A DNA stretch of 64,000 nt from Leptotrichia buccalis C-1013-b (GCF_000023905.1 NC_013192.1:434001-498000); one strand, 5' to 3'; shown: positions 19,325-28,367, counted from the stretch's first letter. Numbers and translations are program-made. The notes: generated by a model from the sequence alone, not told the origin.

Positions 19325-19354
19325 AAAAAAATCAGCCTTCATACAAAGACTGAT
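19325..19354 (-). terminator. Terminator of the metal ABC transporter operon
   Basis: On the minus strand ATCAGTCTT ... AAGGCTGAT (one G-U pair) followed by seven T, 10 bp after the stop of the last permease gene. Confidence 0.85.
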
Positions 19355-19363
19355 AATTAATTA

Positions 19364-20464
19364 TTATTTATTGTTTAGCTGTAAATATTTTTCTCCTTTT
19401 TCAGAAAGTTTATAAACCGTGCTATCCACATAAATATATTTTTCCTTTTTAGCTTTTTCAATAACTTTATTTAAAAATCCTTTATTCCAACGTAAATGAT
19501 TATCAATAGTGTCAATTCCACATTCATCTTTTTCCTGCTTAGTATTTACATGGTTTGATAAATGGATTAGCAAAATTCTGACAGAAAAAGTCATTTTTTG
19601 AGTTCTTTTTCGATTTATTGTAAAAATAAGTCCTTTTTTGGGAGAAAAAATTAGTGTTAAAAGGAAAATTACTCCGATTGCAACTGCGATACTTCCTGCA
19701 ATTGAAATGTCAAAAAATCTTGCAAAATGAAATCCAATGATACTTGCCACAGCTCCCAAAACGAGACTTAATCCTATCATTACTTTTAGCTTATCTGTTA
19801 ATAAATACGCTGTAATTGGAGGCCCAATCATAAATGCAACCACCAGTATTGAACCTACTGCCTCAAATGAGGATACTGCTGTCATTGACACAAGCGACAT
19901 TAGCATATAGTGAATTAATACTGGCTTCATTCCAAGTGTTATTGCAAGAGCCTTATCAAATACTGATATTTTTAATTCCTTGAAAAAAATAACGACAAAA
20001 GATAAGTTTATTAAAAATATTACAAAAGTTGTAACTAGCCCTTTTGCAACACTAAAACCAAATATCTGTACCCGATTAAATGGTGCGAATGCCAGTTCTC
20101 CCAATAATACCGAATCAACGTCCAAATGTACATTTCCAGCATATTTTGAAATCAAAATTACGGCAATACTGAATAGCAACGGGAAAACCACTCCAATTGC
20201 AGAATCTTCCTTAACAAGCCTTGTCGAATTAAGAAGTTCCACAAGGTAAACTGTTAAAACTCCAACTATTCCTGCACCTACTATTAACAAAGGAGAATTC
20301 AAATCATGAACTGCAAAAAATGCAACTACAATTCCAAGTAAGATAGTATGCGTAATCGCATCTGAAACCATCGCCATACTTTTTAAAACCAGAAATGTTC
20401 CCAAAATTGAGCAGGCACTTGCCACCATTATTGCAATTAACTGTATTTCAATTGAAAAATCCAT
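19364..20464 (-). CDS. Metal (Mn/Zn/Fe) ABC transporter permease with C-terminal winged-helix extension
   Basis: Membrane subunit of an ABC-3 family metal importer. Residues 1-~275 carry the usual seven to nine helices with family motifs (KSMAMVSDAITHTILLG near residue 30 and SFEAVGSILVVAFMIGP near 195). Residues ~285-366 are soluble and end in a helix-turn-helix-like stretch plus wing (FLNKVIEKAKKEKYIYVD, then KLSEKGEKYL) resembling a DtxR-type winged helix. Similar tails are known in the MntC type of permease. It starts 3 bp after the previous permease with a strong AAGGGGGAAA site, and is the last gene of the operon. Confidence 0.88.
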   Translation of the reverse strand: MDFSIEIQLIAIMVASACSILGTFLVLKSMAMVSDAITHTILLGIVVAFFAVHDLNSPLLIVGAGIVGVLTVYLVELLNSTRLVKEDSAIGVVFPLLFSIAVILISKYAGNVHLDVDSVLLGELAFAPFNRVQIFGFSVAKGLVTTFVIFLINLSFVVIFFKELKISVFDKALAITLGMKPVLIHYMLMSLVSMTAVSSFEAVGSILVVAFMIGPPITAYLLTDKLKVMIGLSLVLGAVASIIGFHFARFFDISIAGSIAVAIGVIFLLTLIFSPKKGLIFTINRKRTQKMTFSVRILLIHLSNHVNTKQEKDECGIDTIDNHLRWNKGFLNKVIEKAKKEKYIYVDSTVYKLSEKGEKYLQLNNK

Positions 20465-20467
20465 AAT

Positions 20468-21424
20468 TTATTTCCCCCTTTCCAAATTATTTATTTTAAA
20501 ATTATTTAATCCAGCTTTTTTATTTTCAAGTTTTTCTCTAAATTCTTTTTTTCTTTTCTGATTTCTTATAATTTTAAATACAATCCCTCTTTTATTTGAA
20601 AAAAGAATACTAATAATTACGATTATGCTTATAATTATAACGATAACAGGCCCGGTAGGCAAATTACTTTCACTTATACTAATCAAAGTTCCAAGCAAAC
20701 CTGATATTCCTCCAAAAAATGCTGCCAAAATTACCATGATTGAAAGTTTGTCTGTCCATTGCCGTGCAGCAACTGCTGGAGAAATAAGCATCGCACTTAT
20801 TAAAATTACTCCTGCCGCCTGAATACCGATTATTACAGTAGTTACAATCAATATGGAAATCAATATTTCAATTTTTTTACTTGGAAATCCCAATGTTTTG
20901 GCAAAATCAGAGTCAAACGAAACAATTTTAAATTCCTTCCAGAAAAGAATAATTATAATTAAAAGAATAATCCCTGTAATGAAGATAATATTTACATCTC
21001 TTTTAATAAATGTCGATGCTTGCCCAAAAATAAATTTATTTAATCCCGATTTATTTGCACCTGGCAATTTATTCAAATAAGAAAGTAAAACTAATCCTAA
21101 CCCAAAAAATACCGATAAAATCAATGCTAAAGCACTATCAAATTTTATTTTTGTATAATTTTGAATTAATTGAATTAAACCAATACATACAATTCCTGTT
21201 ATTAAAGCACCTAGCAGTAAAATTTCTGTATTTTTTACATTTGTAAATAAAAAAGCTAAGCAAACTCCAGGAAGTGAAGCATGAGAAACGGCATCTCCCA
21301 ATAAACTTTGCTTTCTTAAAACTGCAAAACAGCCAAGTATTCCTGAAACCATTCCAAGCAATAGACAACCAAGTGCAACTGTTCTGAATGTATGATCTGT
21401 TATAAGAAGATTTAATATATTCAT
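20468..21424 (-). CDS. Metal (Mn/Zn/Fe) ABC transporter permease
   Basis: First of two ABC-3 family permeases (318 residues from the chosen start). It has seven to nine hydrophobic helices and the motif KQSLLGDAVSHASLPGVCLAF, which faces the ATPase, and GVILISAMLISPAVAA. The frame is open upstream to 21499, but the ATG at 21424 is preferred: AAAGGAGCG lies just upstream, and the extra upstream residues overlap the ATPase gene and are hydrophilic. It begins 1 bp after the ATPase stop codon, so the genes are translationally close. The C-terminus is Lys-rich. Confidence 0.9.
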   Translation of the reverse strand: MNILNLLITDHTFRTVALGCLLLGMVSGILGCFAVLRKQSLLGDAVSHASLPGVCLAFLFTNVKNTEILLLGALITGIVCIGLIQLIQNYTKIKFDSALALILSVFFGLGLVLLSYLNKLPGANKSGLNKFIFGQASTFIKRDVNIIFITGIILLIIIILFWKEFKIVSFDSDFAKTLGFPSKKIEILISILIVTTVIIGIQAAGVILISAMLISPAVAARQWTDKLSIMVILAAFFGGISGLLGTLISISESNLPTGPVIVIIISIIVIISILFSNKRGIVFKIIRNQKRKKEFREKLENKKAGLNNFKINNLERGK

Positions 21425-21425
21425 T

Positions 21426-22202
21426 TTATCGCTCCTTTTCAATTTCAGACAGATTTCCATTATTTTGAGTTGCTTTTTTACTCTTATATGTTTTTTCAAT
21501 ATTTTCAGGAGTAAAAATTTCTTCCACAGGTCCAGAAGCTATAACAGACACATTTATAAATGTCACATAATCAAAATAATCCTTTACCGTCTGCAAATCA
21601 TGATGAACAGCAATTACAGTTTTTTTCTCATCTCGCAATTTTTTTAAAATATTTACAATAGATTTTTCCGTTTTACTGTCGACACCTTGAAACGGCTCGT
21701 CCATAAAATATATTTCAGCATCCTGCACTAATGCCCGTGCCAAAAACACCCTTTGCTGTTGTCCCCCTGACAGCTGGCTTATCTGTCTGTCTGAAAACTC
21801 ATCCATTTCCACCTTATGAATTGCTTCTTTCGTCTTTTCCTTATCAATTTTTCTAACTTTCTTTAACCACCCGACTTTTCCATAACGCCCCATTTCCACA
21901 ACATCAAATACAGTAGTGGGAAAATCCCAGTCAACACTTCCTCTTTGTGGTACATAAGCTATCTTATCCCGCACTTTGCTATATTTTTCATCATAAAATT
22001 TTACTTCTCCAGTAACAGGCTTTAGCAAATCAAGCATTGCTTTAATTAAAGTAGATTTTCCAGCCCCATTCGGGCCTACTATAGCCATAAGAATCCCTTT
22101 TTTAATATCAAGCTCAACATCCCATAAAACAGGTTTATCCTCATAAGCTATCGTCAAATCTTCAACTCTTATAATAATATCATCAGAAACATTTTGATTC
22201 AT
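21426..22202 (-). CDS. Metal ABC transporter ATP-binding protein
   Basis: ATPase subunit (258 residues) that powers the metal importer. Walker A is GPNGAGKST (~43-51), the signature is LSGGQQQR, Walker B is IYFMDEP, and the switch histidine follows in AVHHDLQTV. The Q-loop is AYVPQRGSVDWDFP, typical of Mn/Zn transporters. An AGGAG site precedes the ATG. It is separated from the upstream binding-protein gene by 152 bp containing a long hairpin, which may set the relative expression levels. Confidence 0.95.
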   Translation of the reverse strand: MNQNVSDDIIIRVEDLTIAYEDKPVLWDVELDIKKGILMAIVGPNGAGKSTLIKAMLDLLKPVTGEVKFYDEKYSKVRDKIAYVPQRGSVDWDFPTTVFDVVEMGRYGKVGWLKKVRKIDKEKTKEAIHKVEMDEFSDRQISQLSGGQQQRVFLARALVQDAEIYFMDEPFQGVDSKTEKSIVNILKKLRDEKKTVIAVHHDLQTVKDYFDYVTFINVSVIASGPVEEIFTPENIEKTYKSKKATQNNGNLSEIEKER

Positions 22203-22235
22203 TTTATTTTTCTCCTAAATTCTAAAAAGTATAAC

Positions 22236-22311
22236 ATAGCAAAACAACTTCTCAAGAATTTTTTATATTTATACAATAAAATAGGAATAATAAACAAAGT
22301 TGTTCTGCTAT
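22236..22311 (-). promoter_or_regulatory. Long intra-operon hairpin between binding protein and ATPase
   Basis: Two 15-base arms (22236-22250 and 22297-22311) are complementary at 14 of 15 positions (ATAGCAAAACAACTT / AAGTTGTTCTGCTAT). The hairpin lies after the binding-protein stop and before the ATPase start. It could be a partial terminator or an mRNA-stabilising structure that keeps the binding protein in excess. Confidence 0.6.
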
Positions 22312-22354
22312 ATTTTTTAATTATTTATATATTATTAATAAAAATAATTACCGA

Positions 22355-23290
22355 TTATTTTAACGCATTTACAATTGTATCAGCATTTGCCTTAACTGTT
22401 TTAATATAAGTTTCAGAATTATGTGCTTTATCTCCCAATGAGTCTGAATACAATTCTCCACCTATCTTAACTTCTTTTCCTCTAGCTTTTACAGCTTCCT
22501 GCAATGCTTCTATACTTTTTTTCGGAACAGAAGATTCTACAAATATTGCTTTTATATTTCTTTGAACAATGAAATTAGCTAAGTCGCTTATGTTTTTTGT
22601 ACCAGTTTCAGAATCTGTAGAAACTCCTTGTATTGCTTTTACTTGTAGTCCAAATTGTTCTCCAAAGTAGTTGAATGCATCGTGAGCTGTTACAAGAACT
22701 CTGCTTTTTTCAGGAATTTCATTAATTCTTGTTTTTACATAAGTTGTAAGTTCATTTAGTTCAGCTTTATATTTTTTTAGATTTTCTTTGTAGTAGTCGC
22801 TATTTTTAGGGTCAAATTTACTTAATTCAGCTTCTACAGCTTCAGCTTCTTTTTCCCATAATTCTGTATTGAACCATACATGCGGATCAGGAGTATTTTG
22901 GTCAACTAGATGAATTTTACTTTTATCCAGTTTATCTCCAACATTTAATATATTTTTGTTTTGAGAAGTTAATTTTTCAAAAATTTCTGTCATTTTACCT
23001 TCCAAATGTAGTCCACCATAGACTATAATGTCAGCATTTCCAAGTTTTTCAATATCTCCTGCACTAGCACTATACAAATGTGGATCTACTCCTTCTCCCA
23101 TAAGTCCAGTAACTTCGACTTTATCTCCACCAATTGTTTTTACAAGATCAGAAAGCATTGTCGTTGTTGTCGTAACTTTTATTTTTTTACCGGATGTAGC
23201 TCCACCTTTTCCACAAGATATTAGTAGCATCATTGCTACACATACTGCGATTACTAAGTTTAATTTTGTTAATACGTTGTTTTTACTCAT
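22355..23290 (-). CDS. Metal-binding lipoprotein of ABC transporter (ZnuA/TroA/MntA-like)
   Basis: Extracytoplasmic solute-binding protein that captures Mn2+, Zn2+ or Fe2+ for the importer. From the chosen start (311 residues) the N-terminus is a lipoprotein signal with lipobox LISC. Metal ligands expected for cluster A-I proteins are seen: GVDPHLY, GGLHLEG, DPHVWFN and GELYSDSLG. The frame extends to 23332, but the ATG at 23290 has a perfect GGAGGAG site. It overlaps the end of the DtxR gene by 8 bp (ATGAGTAA), so regulator and transporter are translationally coupled. No His-rich loop is present, which slightly favours Mn/Fe over Zn. Confidence 0.93.
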   Translation of the reverse strand: MSKNNVLTKLNLVIAVCVAMMLLISCGKGGATSGKKIKVTTTTTMLSDLVKTIGGDKVEVTGLMGEGVDPHLYSASAGDIEKLGNADIIVYGGLHLEGKMTEIFEKLTSQNKNILNVGDKLDKSKIHLVDQNTPDPHVWFNTELWEKEAEAVEAELSKFDPKNSDYYKENLKKYKAELNELTTYVKTRINEIPEKSRVLVTAHDAFNYFGEQFGLQVKAIQGVSTDSETGTKNISDLANFIVQRNIKAIFVESSVPKKSIEALQEAVKARGKEVKIGGELYSDSLGDKAHNSETYIKTVKANADTIVNALK

Positions 23291-23957
23291 TATCTGTCTC
23301 CTCCAAATCTTTATTTTTTTTATAAACCTCAATCATATCTGCTGCATTAAAAGCCACTATTTTTTCATTATTTTGCTCACTTTTCAAATATATTGGTCCA
23401 TTAAACGGATCTTTTCTTTCTACAATATATTTTTCTTTTAAATTTATATCCAAATCCCGTAGATAATCATATAATTCTATATTATCCTCCACACTTAATA
23501 TAACAATTTCATCATCTTCCTCAGCTTCAGATAATTTTATAATATTTTCTTCATCCAAGTTTTCCAAATCATAGAAAATTGGACTGCCATGTGGACATTC
23601 CTTAGGATAAAATAAAAATTTTTCCAGTTTTTGGAGAAGTTTATCGCTCGTTACATGTTCCAGAATTTCTGCTTCTTTATGTACATCTTCTTTCTCATAT
23701 CCTAGTTTTTCAAATAAAAAAACTTCCCAAACACGGTGTTTACGTATAATGTCTAATGCAAAATTATTTCCCTTTTCAGTAAGTTTTACTGTTTTTTTGT
23801 CAATAGTTAAATATTCATCATTTACCAGCTTTTTTATCATTTCGCTGACTGAAGCTGGAGAGATATTTAAATATTCTGCAAGTTTTTTATTGGAATATTC
23901 CTTTTTTTTCTTCAGAGTGTATATTCCCTTTAAATAATCTTCTATACTTCTGCTCAT
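23283..23957 (-). CDS. DtxR/MntR-family metal-dependent repressor
   Basis: A 224-residue metal-sensing repressor at the head of the transporter operon. Residues 1-~65 form the winged helix (LAEYLNISPASVSEMIKKL recognition region, then YLTIDKKTVKLTEKG). Residues ~70-140 form the metal-binding dimerisation domain, with HRVWEVFLFEKLGY and EAEILEHV, plus a CPHG motif. Residues ~145-215 look like the FeoA/SH3-like third domain. It very likely autoregulates: two DtxR-type boxes overlie its transcription start region. Confidence 0.93.
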   Translation of the reverse strand: MSRSIEDYLKGIYTLKKKKEYSNKKLAEYLNISPASVSEMIKKLVNDEYLTIDKKTVKLTEKGNNFALDIIRKHRVWEVFLFEKLGYEKEDVHKEAEILEHVTSDKLLQKLEKFLFYPKECPHGSPIFYDLENLDEENIIKLSEAEEDDEIVILSVEDNIELYDYLRDLDINLKEKYIVERKDPFNGPIYLKSEQNNEKIVAFNAADMIEVYKKNKDLEETDNE

Positions 23958-23976
23958 CCCAACTCCTTTCTATTTA

Positions 23977-24014
23977 TTTAGCCTAGCCTAACCATATATT
24001 TAGGTCAGCCTAAC
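23977..24014 (-). promoter_or_regulatory. Two DtxR-type operator boxes
   Basis: Box 1 (23977-23992) and box 2 (23999-24014) read TTTAGCCTAGCCTAAC and TTTAGGTCAGCCTAAC on the plus strand. These are close to the established DtxR-family consensus with TTAGG...CCTAA half sites. They lie 22 bp apart, centre to centre (about two helical turns), and just downstream of the -10 box, a position that would block transcription when the metal-loaded repressor binds. Confidence 0.85.
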
Positions 24015-24023
24015 AACAATATT

Positions 24024-24052
24024 ATATTACCACCATATATTTAAATTGTCAA
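24024..24052 (-). promoter_or_regulatory. Promoter of the DtxR-regulated metal transporter operon
   Basis: TTGACA (24047-24052), 17-bp spacer, TAATAT (24024-24029) on the minus strand. Perfect -35 and good -10. Transcription would begin near 24015, at the edge of the operator boxes. The 24060-24282 stretch holds nothing recognisable beyond a small hairpin near 24090-24113. Confidence 0.8.
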
Positions 24053-24282
24053 GATAGATTTAATAATTTTTTCAGATTTCAAAAAAAGCACACTTGCATT
24101 ATTAAATGCTTGTGTACTTAAATAACAGAAAAATAAAATATTTAAAACTTAGATAAAACATGATTTCGAATGAATTATCCAAGTTTTTTATATAACTTTC
24201 TAAATCAATTTTAATGTTAATTTTCTCCATTTTTATTTTACAACATTTTTTTAAAATAAAGTGTAACTTTGGTTACAATAAA

Positions 24283-24325
24283 AAAATTCCTATTTTAAAT
24301 TTTACTAAAAAATAATAGGAATTTT
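24283..24325 (-). terminator. Terminator downstream of bioY
   Basis: 12-bp perfect inverted repeat AAAATTCCTATT / AATAGGAATTTT with an A/T-rich loop, followed on the minus strand by TTTTTTTA. It lies ~110 bp after the bioY stop. Confidence 0.7.
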
Positions 24326-24435
24326 ATTATATATTCAAAACTAGTTTGGTTTTATGGATATTTTACCATATTTTTATAATATTTACTAAAAATTTGTAGA
24401 AACAATTTTCATTTGAATTTTTTTTGTCTCATAAA

Positions 24436-25026
24436 TTAATTCTTTTCATCATTATTATTTTTTGGAATAAATTTCCATAATGTTGGAACAAGCAATGTTA
24501 CAGCAGTTGATTTTAATGCATCTCCTGGAAGGAAAGGCAATACACCAACCATGAATGCATTTTTACCTGGTAAAAATAATGATAATTGCAATGCACCTAA
24601 TATCAAGATAATTGTACTAGAAAGTATTAATGAAAGAATTGTTTTTACGTAAGATTTTGTAACTCCTTTATCAGCTAAATATCCTAAAAGAATTGTAGAA
24701 ACAATATATCCTAAAATATACCCTCCTGTTGGTGAAAATAAAGAACCTGCTTTAGCACCAGCAAAAATTGGAGCACCTAAACTACCTGCCGCAACATAGG
24801 AAAGGATTGTTGCAGTTCCTAATTTTCTGCCATATAGTAACGCCATTAATGTAACTCCAAATGTTCCAAGTGTTATTGGTACTGGAGTATAAGGTAATGG
24901 AATCATAACTTGAGCCATTAAACTCAAAAATGCTACTCCACCTAATACTAAAAGAACATTTTTTAAAATTTCTTTTTCTTTTGATTCAATTTTTACAATA
25001 TTGCTAATTAAAGTATTTTGCTTCAT
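24436..25026 (-). CDS. bioY: Biotin transporter BioY (ECF S component)
   Basis: Membrane substrate-binding subunit for biotin uptake, 196 residues with six hydrophobic helices. Family signatures are PLPYTPVPITLGTFGV (~46-61), the AGSLGAPIFAG region, and PTGGYILGYI. No ECF ATPase or EcfT gene is nearby, so it either works alone or shares a distant energising module; both modes are known for BioY. The ATG is preceded by GGAGG. It has its own promoter with a palindrome overlapping the -10 box and its own terminator. Confidence 0.94.
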   Translation of the reverse strand: MKQNTLISNIVKIESKEKEILKNVLLVLGGVAFLSLMAQVMIPLPYTPVPITLGTFGVTLMALLYGRKLGTATILSYVAAGSLGAPIFAGAKAGSLFSPTGGYILGYIVSTILLGYLADKGVTKSYVKTILSLILSSTIILILGALQLSLFLPGKNAFMVGVLPFLPGDALKSTAVTLLVPTLWKFIPKNNNDEKN

Positions 25027-25117
25027 AAGAAAACCTCCATAAATTTTATTTTTGTCAAATATTCCATAAATTGAATATACAAATGATTCATGAAATAATT
25101 TCCAAATTTTTCATTGT

Positions 25118-25146
25118 ATTATAACACTTGTTATATAAAAAGTCAA
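25118..25146 (-). promoter_or_regulatory. bioY promoter with overlapping palindrome
   Basis: TTGACT (25141-25146), 17-bp spacer, TATAAT (25118-25123) on the minus strand. The spacer and -10 contain the perfect palindrome TATAACA-CT-TGTTATA (25120-25135), a likely repressor site. It is not a clear match to the BirA operator as I know it. The remaining ~300 bp up to the sppA promoter are AT-rich, with no gene seen. Confidence 0.7.
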
Positions 25147-25461
25147 TTATATTTTGAGATAGAAATGAAGTCAAATACTTAAGAGCAAACAATAAAAATC
25201 ACACTAAATTTCTCTTGGCTCTTTTTTTGAAATATTTTTGTTTGTGAGAGTTTTTCAATGTTTTTTTATTGGATTTCTACTTTGTCTTAAAAACAGAATA
25301 TTAAAAAACTCTCTTTATAAGAAACGAAAAATCTGTTATTTAAATGGTAGAAAAAAATACTTTTCAATAAGATTTGTTGATTATATTCTAGATGATTTTC
25401 TCTAGTTAAGTACAAATTATTTGACCCTAAACATTTTATTCTATCTTGAAAAATAATATAA

Positions 25462-25490
25462 TTGCTATTTGTTAGTTAAAATGATATAAT
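25462..25490 (+). promoter_or_regulatory. sppA promoter
   Basis: TTGCTA (25462-25467), 17-bp spacer, TATAAT (25485-25490), 56 bp before the sppA start codon. Confidence 0.6.
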
Positions 25491-25545
25491 TTGGACTAAC
25501 TAATAATCTTAACAATATGTAAATCTATGAGGAGGAAAATAAAAA

Positions 25546-27330
25546 ATGAAATTTTTAGACTTTTTGAAAAAATTTTTGATATTTTCATTAAAAGAAATAT
25601 ATTCATTCTTTTTAAAGATGTCGCTATTTATATTTGTAATTTTTATTATTGGAATTTCTGCAATTGCAATTTTTAGTTCCAAAGATAAAAATGAAAAAAT
25701 GAAAAAAAGCTATGAATATATACTTTTTAATGTTTCTGACGTTACAGAAGATAAAATTGTCGGTTCAAATTTTTTATCAGATGAAAAATTATCATACATG
25801 GATATTTTAAATAGTTTGGATGATATTAAAAATAATAATCAAGTAAAAGGTGTTGTTATTGCTTTAGACACTATAAACTTATCATCTGCTAAAATTGAGG
25901 AACTAATTAAAAAATTTGAAGAATTAAAAGCAAATAATAAAAAAGTATATGCTTTTGGTGCTTATATCACAAATTCCAATTATAAACTGGCTTCCATAGC
26001 AGATGAAGTTGTTATGGTACCGTCCGCTTCAGCAAGCCTAGATTTGACAGGATATCATTATTCAGATCTTTATTATAAGGGGCTATTTGATAAGATTGGA
26101 GTAAATATGGAAGTTGTCCGTATTGGAAACTATAAGTCTTATGGGGAAGAATATATTGGAAATGATATGACGCCGGAATTACGTTCTGAATTGACAAGAA
26201 TTTTGGAAAACAGATACAACAAATTTATTACTGATGTTGCTAAAAACCGTAAAGTTGATAAAAATGCTTTGAATAACGATATTGTAAATGGAAATATTAC
26301 TAATTTAACACCATTTTCAGCACGTGATAAAGGTTTAGTTGATAAATTGGAACAATTTTCTACTTTTACAGAACGATTGAATATTCGTGAAGATAATATT
26401 GCAGATATTACAGATTACTATCAAAAAAGAGTACAATATGAAAAAACTGGAAATTCAAGAAATGGAACTATCGCTGTAATTTATGCTGAAGGTTCGATTT
26501 TATATGATGCAAACGGCGTTACAGAAGGAACTATTACACCTGACAATATTCTTCAAAAAATTGAAAAAGCTACACAAACTAAAAATTTAAAAGGGATTGT
26601 ACTTCGTGTAAATTCAGGTGGAGGTTCGGCACTTGCTTCTGAAGTGATTTATCAGGAACTGTCAAAACTGAAGATTCCAGTTTATGTTTCAATGGCGGAT
26701 ACTGCTGCTTCTGGAGGTTATTATATCTCAACGGCAGGAAAAAAAGTCTTTGCAAACAGTGCTACGATTACTGGCTCAATCGGTGTAGTTTCAATGCTGC
26801 CTAAATTATACAATGCCCAAGATAAATATGGGGTTCGTTCAAATTCAATATCAAAAGGAAGATATTCCGATATTAATGATAGTTTTGCTCCATTATCAGA
26901 GGAATCACGTGCTAAAATCAGTCAATCAATGGAAGAAACATACAAAGAATTTAAATCACGAGTTTCCAAAAATCGTAAAATTGATGAAAATACTCTTGAA
27001 AATTATGCACAAGGGAAAATTTGGCTTGGAGATGAAGCTAAGGATATAAAACTGGTTGATGGGATTGCGAGCCTTGATGAAGTTATAAAAATTATGGCAA
27101 AAGATTTGAACTTACGTAAGAATTATGCTGTGGAAAATATTTATCTGGAAGAAGATTTTTCTCAAAAATTAAAATCCCTTTCAAATATGATTACAGCAAA
27201 ATTCAATTTATCTGCACAACTGGAAAAAAGTATTCCACAAGCTAAAAAAGCATTTAATGAATACGATTTTGCAATGCAAAATCAAAATAAACCATTGTAT
27301 TATTTAACATACAAATTAAATTTATACTAA
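25546..27330 (+). CDS. sppA: Signal peptide peptidase SppA (67-kDa type)
   Basis: Membrane-anchored serine protease that degrades cleaved signal peptides. At 594 residues it is the double-domain form, as in E. coli (618). One N-terminal membrane segment (residues ~20-48) is followed by two crotonase-like S49 domains. The general-base lysine is K197 (GNYKSYGEE) in the first half and the nucleophile S389 (AASGGYYIS) in the second half, matching K209/S409 of E. coli. An excellent GAGGAGG ribosome-binding site lies upstream. The gene has its own promoter and terminator. Confidence 0.95.
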   Translation: MKFLDFLKKFLIFSLKEIYSFFLKMSLFIFVIFIIGISAIAIFSSKDKNEKMKKSYEYILFNVSDVTEDKIVGSNFLSDEKLSYMDILNSLDDIKNNNQVKGVVIALDTINLSSAKIEELIKKFEELKANNKKVYAFGAYITNSNYKLASIADEVVMVPSASASLDLTGYHYSDLYYKGLFDKIGVNMEVVRIGNYKSYGEEYIGNDMTPELRSELTRILENRYNKFITDVAKNRKVDKNALNNDIVNGNITNLTPFSARDKGLVDKLEQFSTFTERLNIREDNIADITDYYQKRVQYEKTGNSRNGTIAVIYAEGSILYDANGVTEGTITPDNILQKIEKATQTKNLKGIVLRVNSGGGSALASEVIYQELSKLKIPVYVSMADTAASGGYYISTAGKKVFANSATITGSIGVVSMLPKLYNAQDKYGVRSNSISKGRYSDINDSFAPLSEESRAKISQSMEETYKEFKSRVSKNRKIDENTLENYAQGKIWLGDEAKDIKLVDGIASLDEVIKIMAKDLNLRKNYAVENIYLEEDFSQKLKSLSNMITAKFNLSAQLEKSIPQAKKAFNEYDFAMQNQNKPLYYLTYKLNLY

Positions 27331-27342
27331 AAATAAATTTTT

Positions 27343-27387
27343 AAACGGAGAAAATAAAAATTATTTATTAAAACTCCGTTTTTTATT
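27343..27387 (+). terminator. Terminator after sppA
   Basis: AAACGGAG ... CTCCGTTTTTTATTT: 8-bp perfect stem, then a T run, 12 bp after the sppA stop. Confidence 0.88.
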
Positions 27388-27418
27388 TGATTTATAAAAA
27401 TTAAAGGAAGTAAAATTA

Positions 27419-28171
27419 ATGAAAATTCAAAATAAAACTGGTATTTATACAATAAATTATGATAAAATTGTAGGTTTTAAAGAGAGGGTAACGAGGTTTA
27501 CAGTCAAATTTAGCTTTAAAAAAAATTTAAATTCTAAAGAAAATCCGAAAGAAGATTTTGCACATTTACACGATACGGGACGATTAACAGAATTACTTAT
27601 TGATGGAGCTGAACTACTGATAAAAGAAGCAGACAGAAAAAATCTGAAACGTAAGACAAAATGGGATGTTATTGCGGTAAAAGTTCATGGAGAAATTATT
27701 CTTATAAATACAGCTTTTCATCGTTATATTACAGAATCAATATTTCATAATGAAAAAATTTCTCCTTTTGAAAAACCTTTATATATAAAGCCAGAAATTA
27801 AATATAACAACAGCAAATTGGACTTTTATCTGGAAACTGAAAAAGATAAAATTTACATTGAAGTAAAAGGCTGTACTTTAGTAAATGGCAATACTGCCCA
27901 ATTTCCAGGCTCTCCTTCCACAAGGGCAATAAAACATTTAAAAGAATTGATAGAACTTAAAAAAGAAGGTTTTAGAACAGCTGTGATAATTTTAATATTC
28001 AGGAAATCAGAAATCTTTGCTCCTGAACACACTATAGATAAGAAATTTTCAGAAACTTTTTATGAAGCATTGGAAAATGGAGTGGAAATTTATCCTATTC
28101 TATTAAAGTATGGAGAAGATGGAAATGTATATTTTGAAAAAAATGTAGAAATAGCTGAAAAATCATTTTAA
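27419..28171 (+). CDS. sfsA: SfsA family protein (sugar fermentation stimulation A homologue)
   Basis: 250 residues with an N-terminal OB-like part and a C-terminal nuclease-like fold. Family motifs are AHLHDTGRLTELL (~49-61), YIEVKGCTLV with the acidic residues of a PD-(D/E)XK-like site (~147-156), and FPGSPSTRAIKHLKEL. Named for an E. coli phenotype in maltose metabolism; family members bind DNA and the true activity is uncertain. AAAGGAAG precedes the ATG. It stands between two terminators and is probably monocistronic. Confidence 0.93.
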   Translation: MKIQNKTGIYTINYDKIVGFKERVTRFTVKFSFKKNLNSKENPKEDFAHLHDTGRLTELLIDGAELLIKEADRKNLKRKTKWDVIAVKVHGEIILINTAFHRYITESIFHNEKISPFEKPLYIKPEIKYNNSKLDFYLETEKDKIYIEVKGCTLVNGNTAQFPGSPSTRAIKHLKELIELKKEGFRTAVIILIFRKSEIFAPEHTIDKKFSETFYEALENGVEIYPILLKYGEDGNVYFEKNVEIAEKSF

Positions 28172-28249
28172 TATTAATTTTAAAAAAGTTTACCATATCA
28201 ATAAATTTAAGCTGTTTTGTGTTCAAATTCTAAAATATAATTTAAAATA

Positions 28250-28296
28250 AAAAAAACTGCACCTTCTGTTTTGTGTCTAAGATTTTAGGTGTAGTT
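28250..28296 (-). terminator. Terminator after the small secreted peptide gene (repeated type)
   Basis: On the minus strand AACTACACCTAAAATCT ... GAAGGTGCAGTT followed by a long T run. Shares its conserved blocks with the terminator at 12743-12788. Because it lies between converging genes it may also stop sfsA transcripts. Confidence 0.7.
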
Positions 28297-28367
28297 CATT
28301 TATTTTTGGTACAGTCTTTTTTGAGCAATATGATGTAAAGATTCTATATTTAAATATTTTTATTCTA

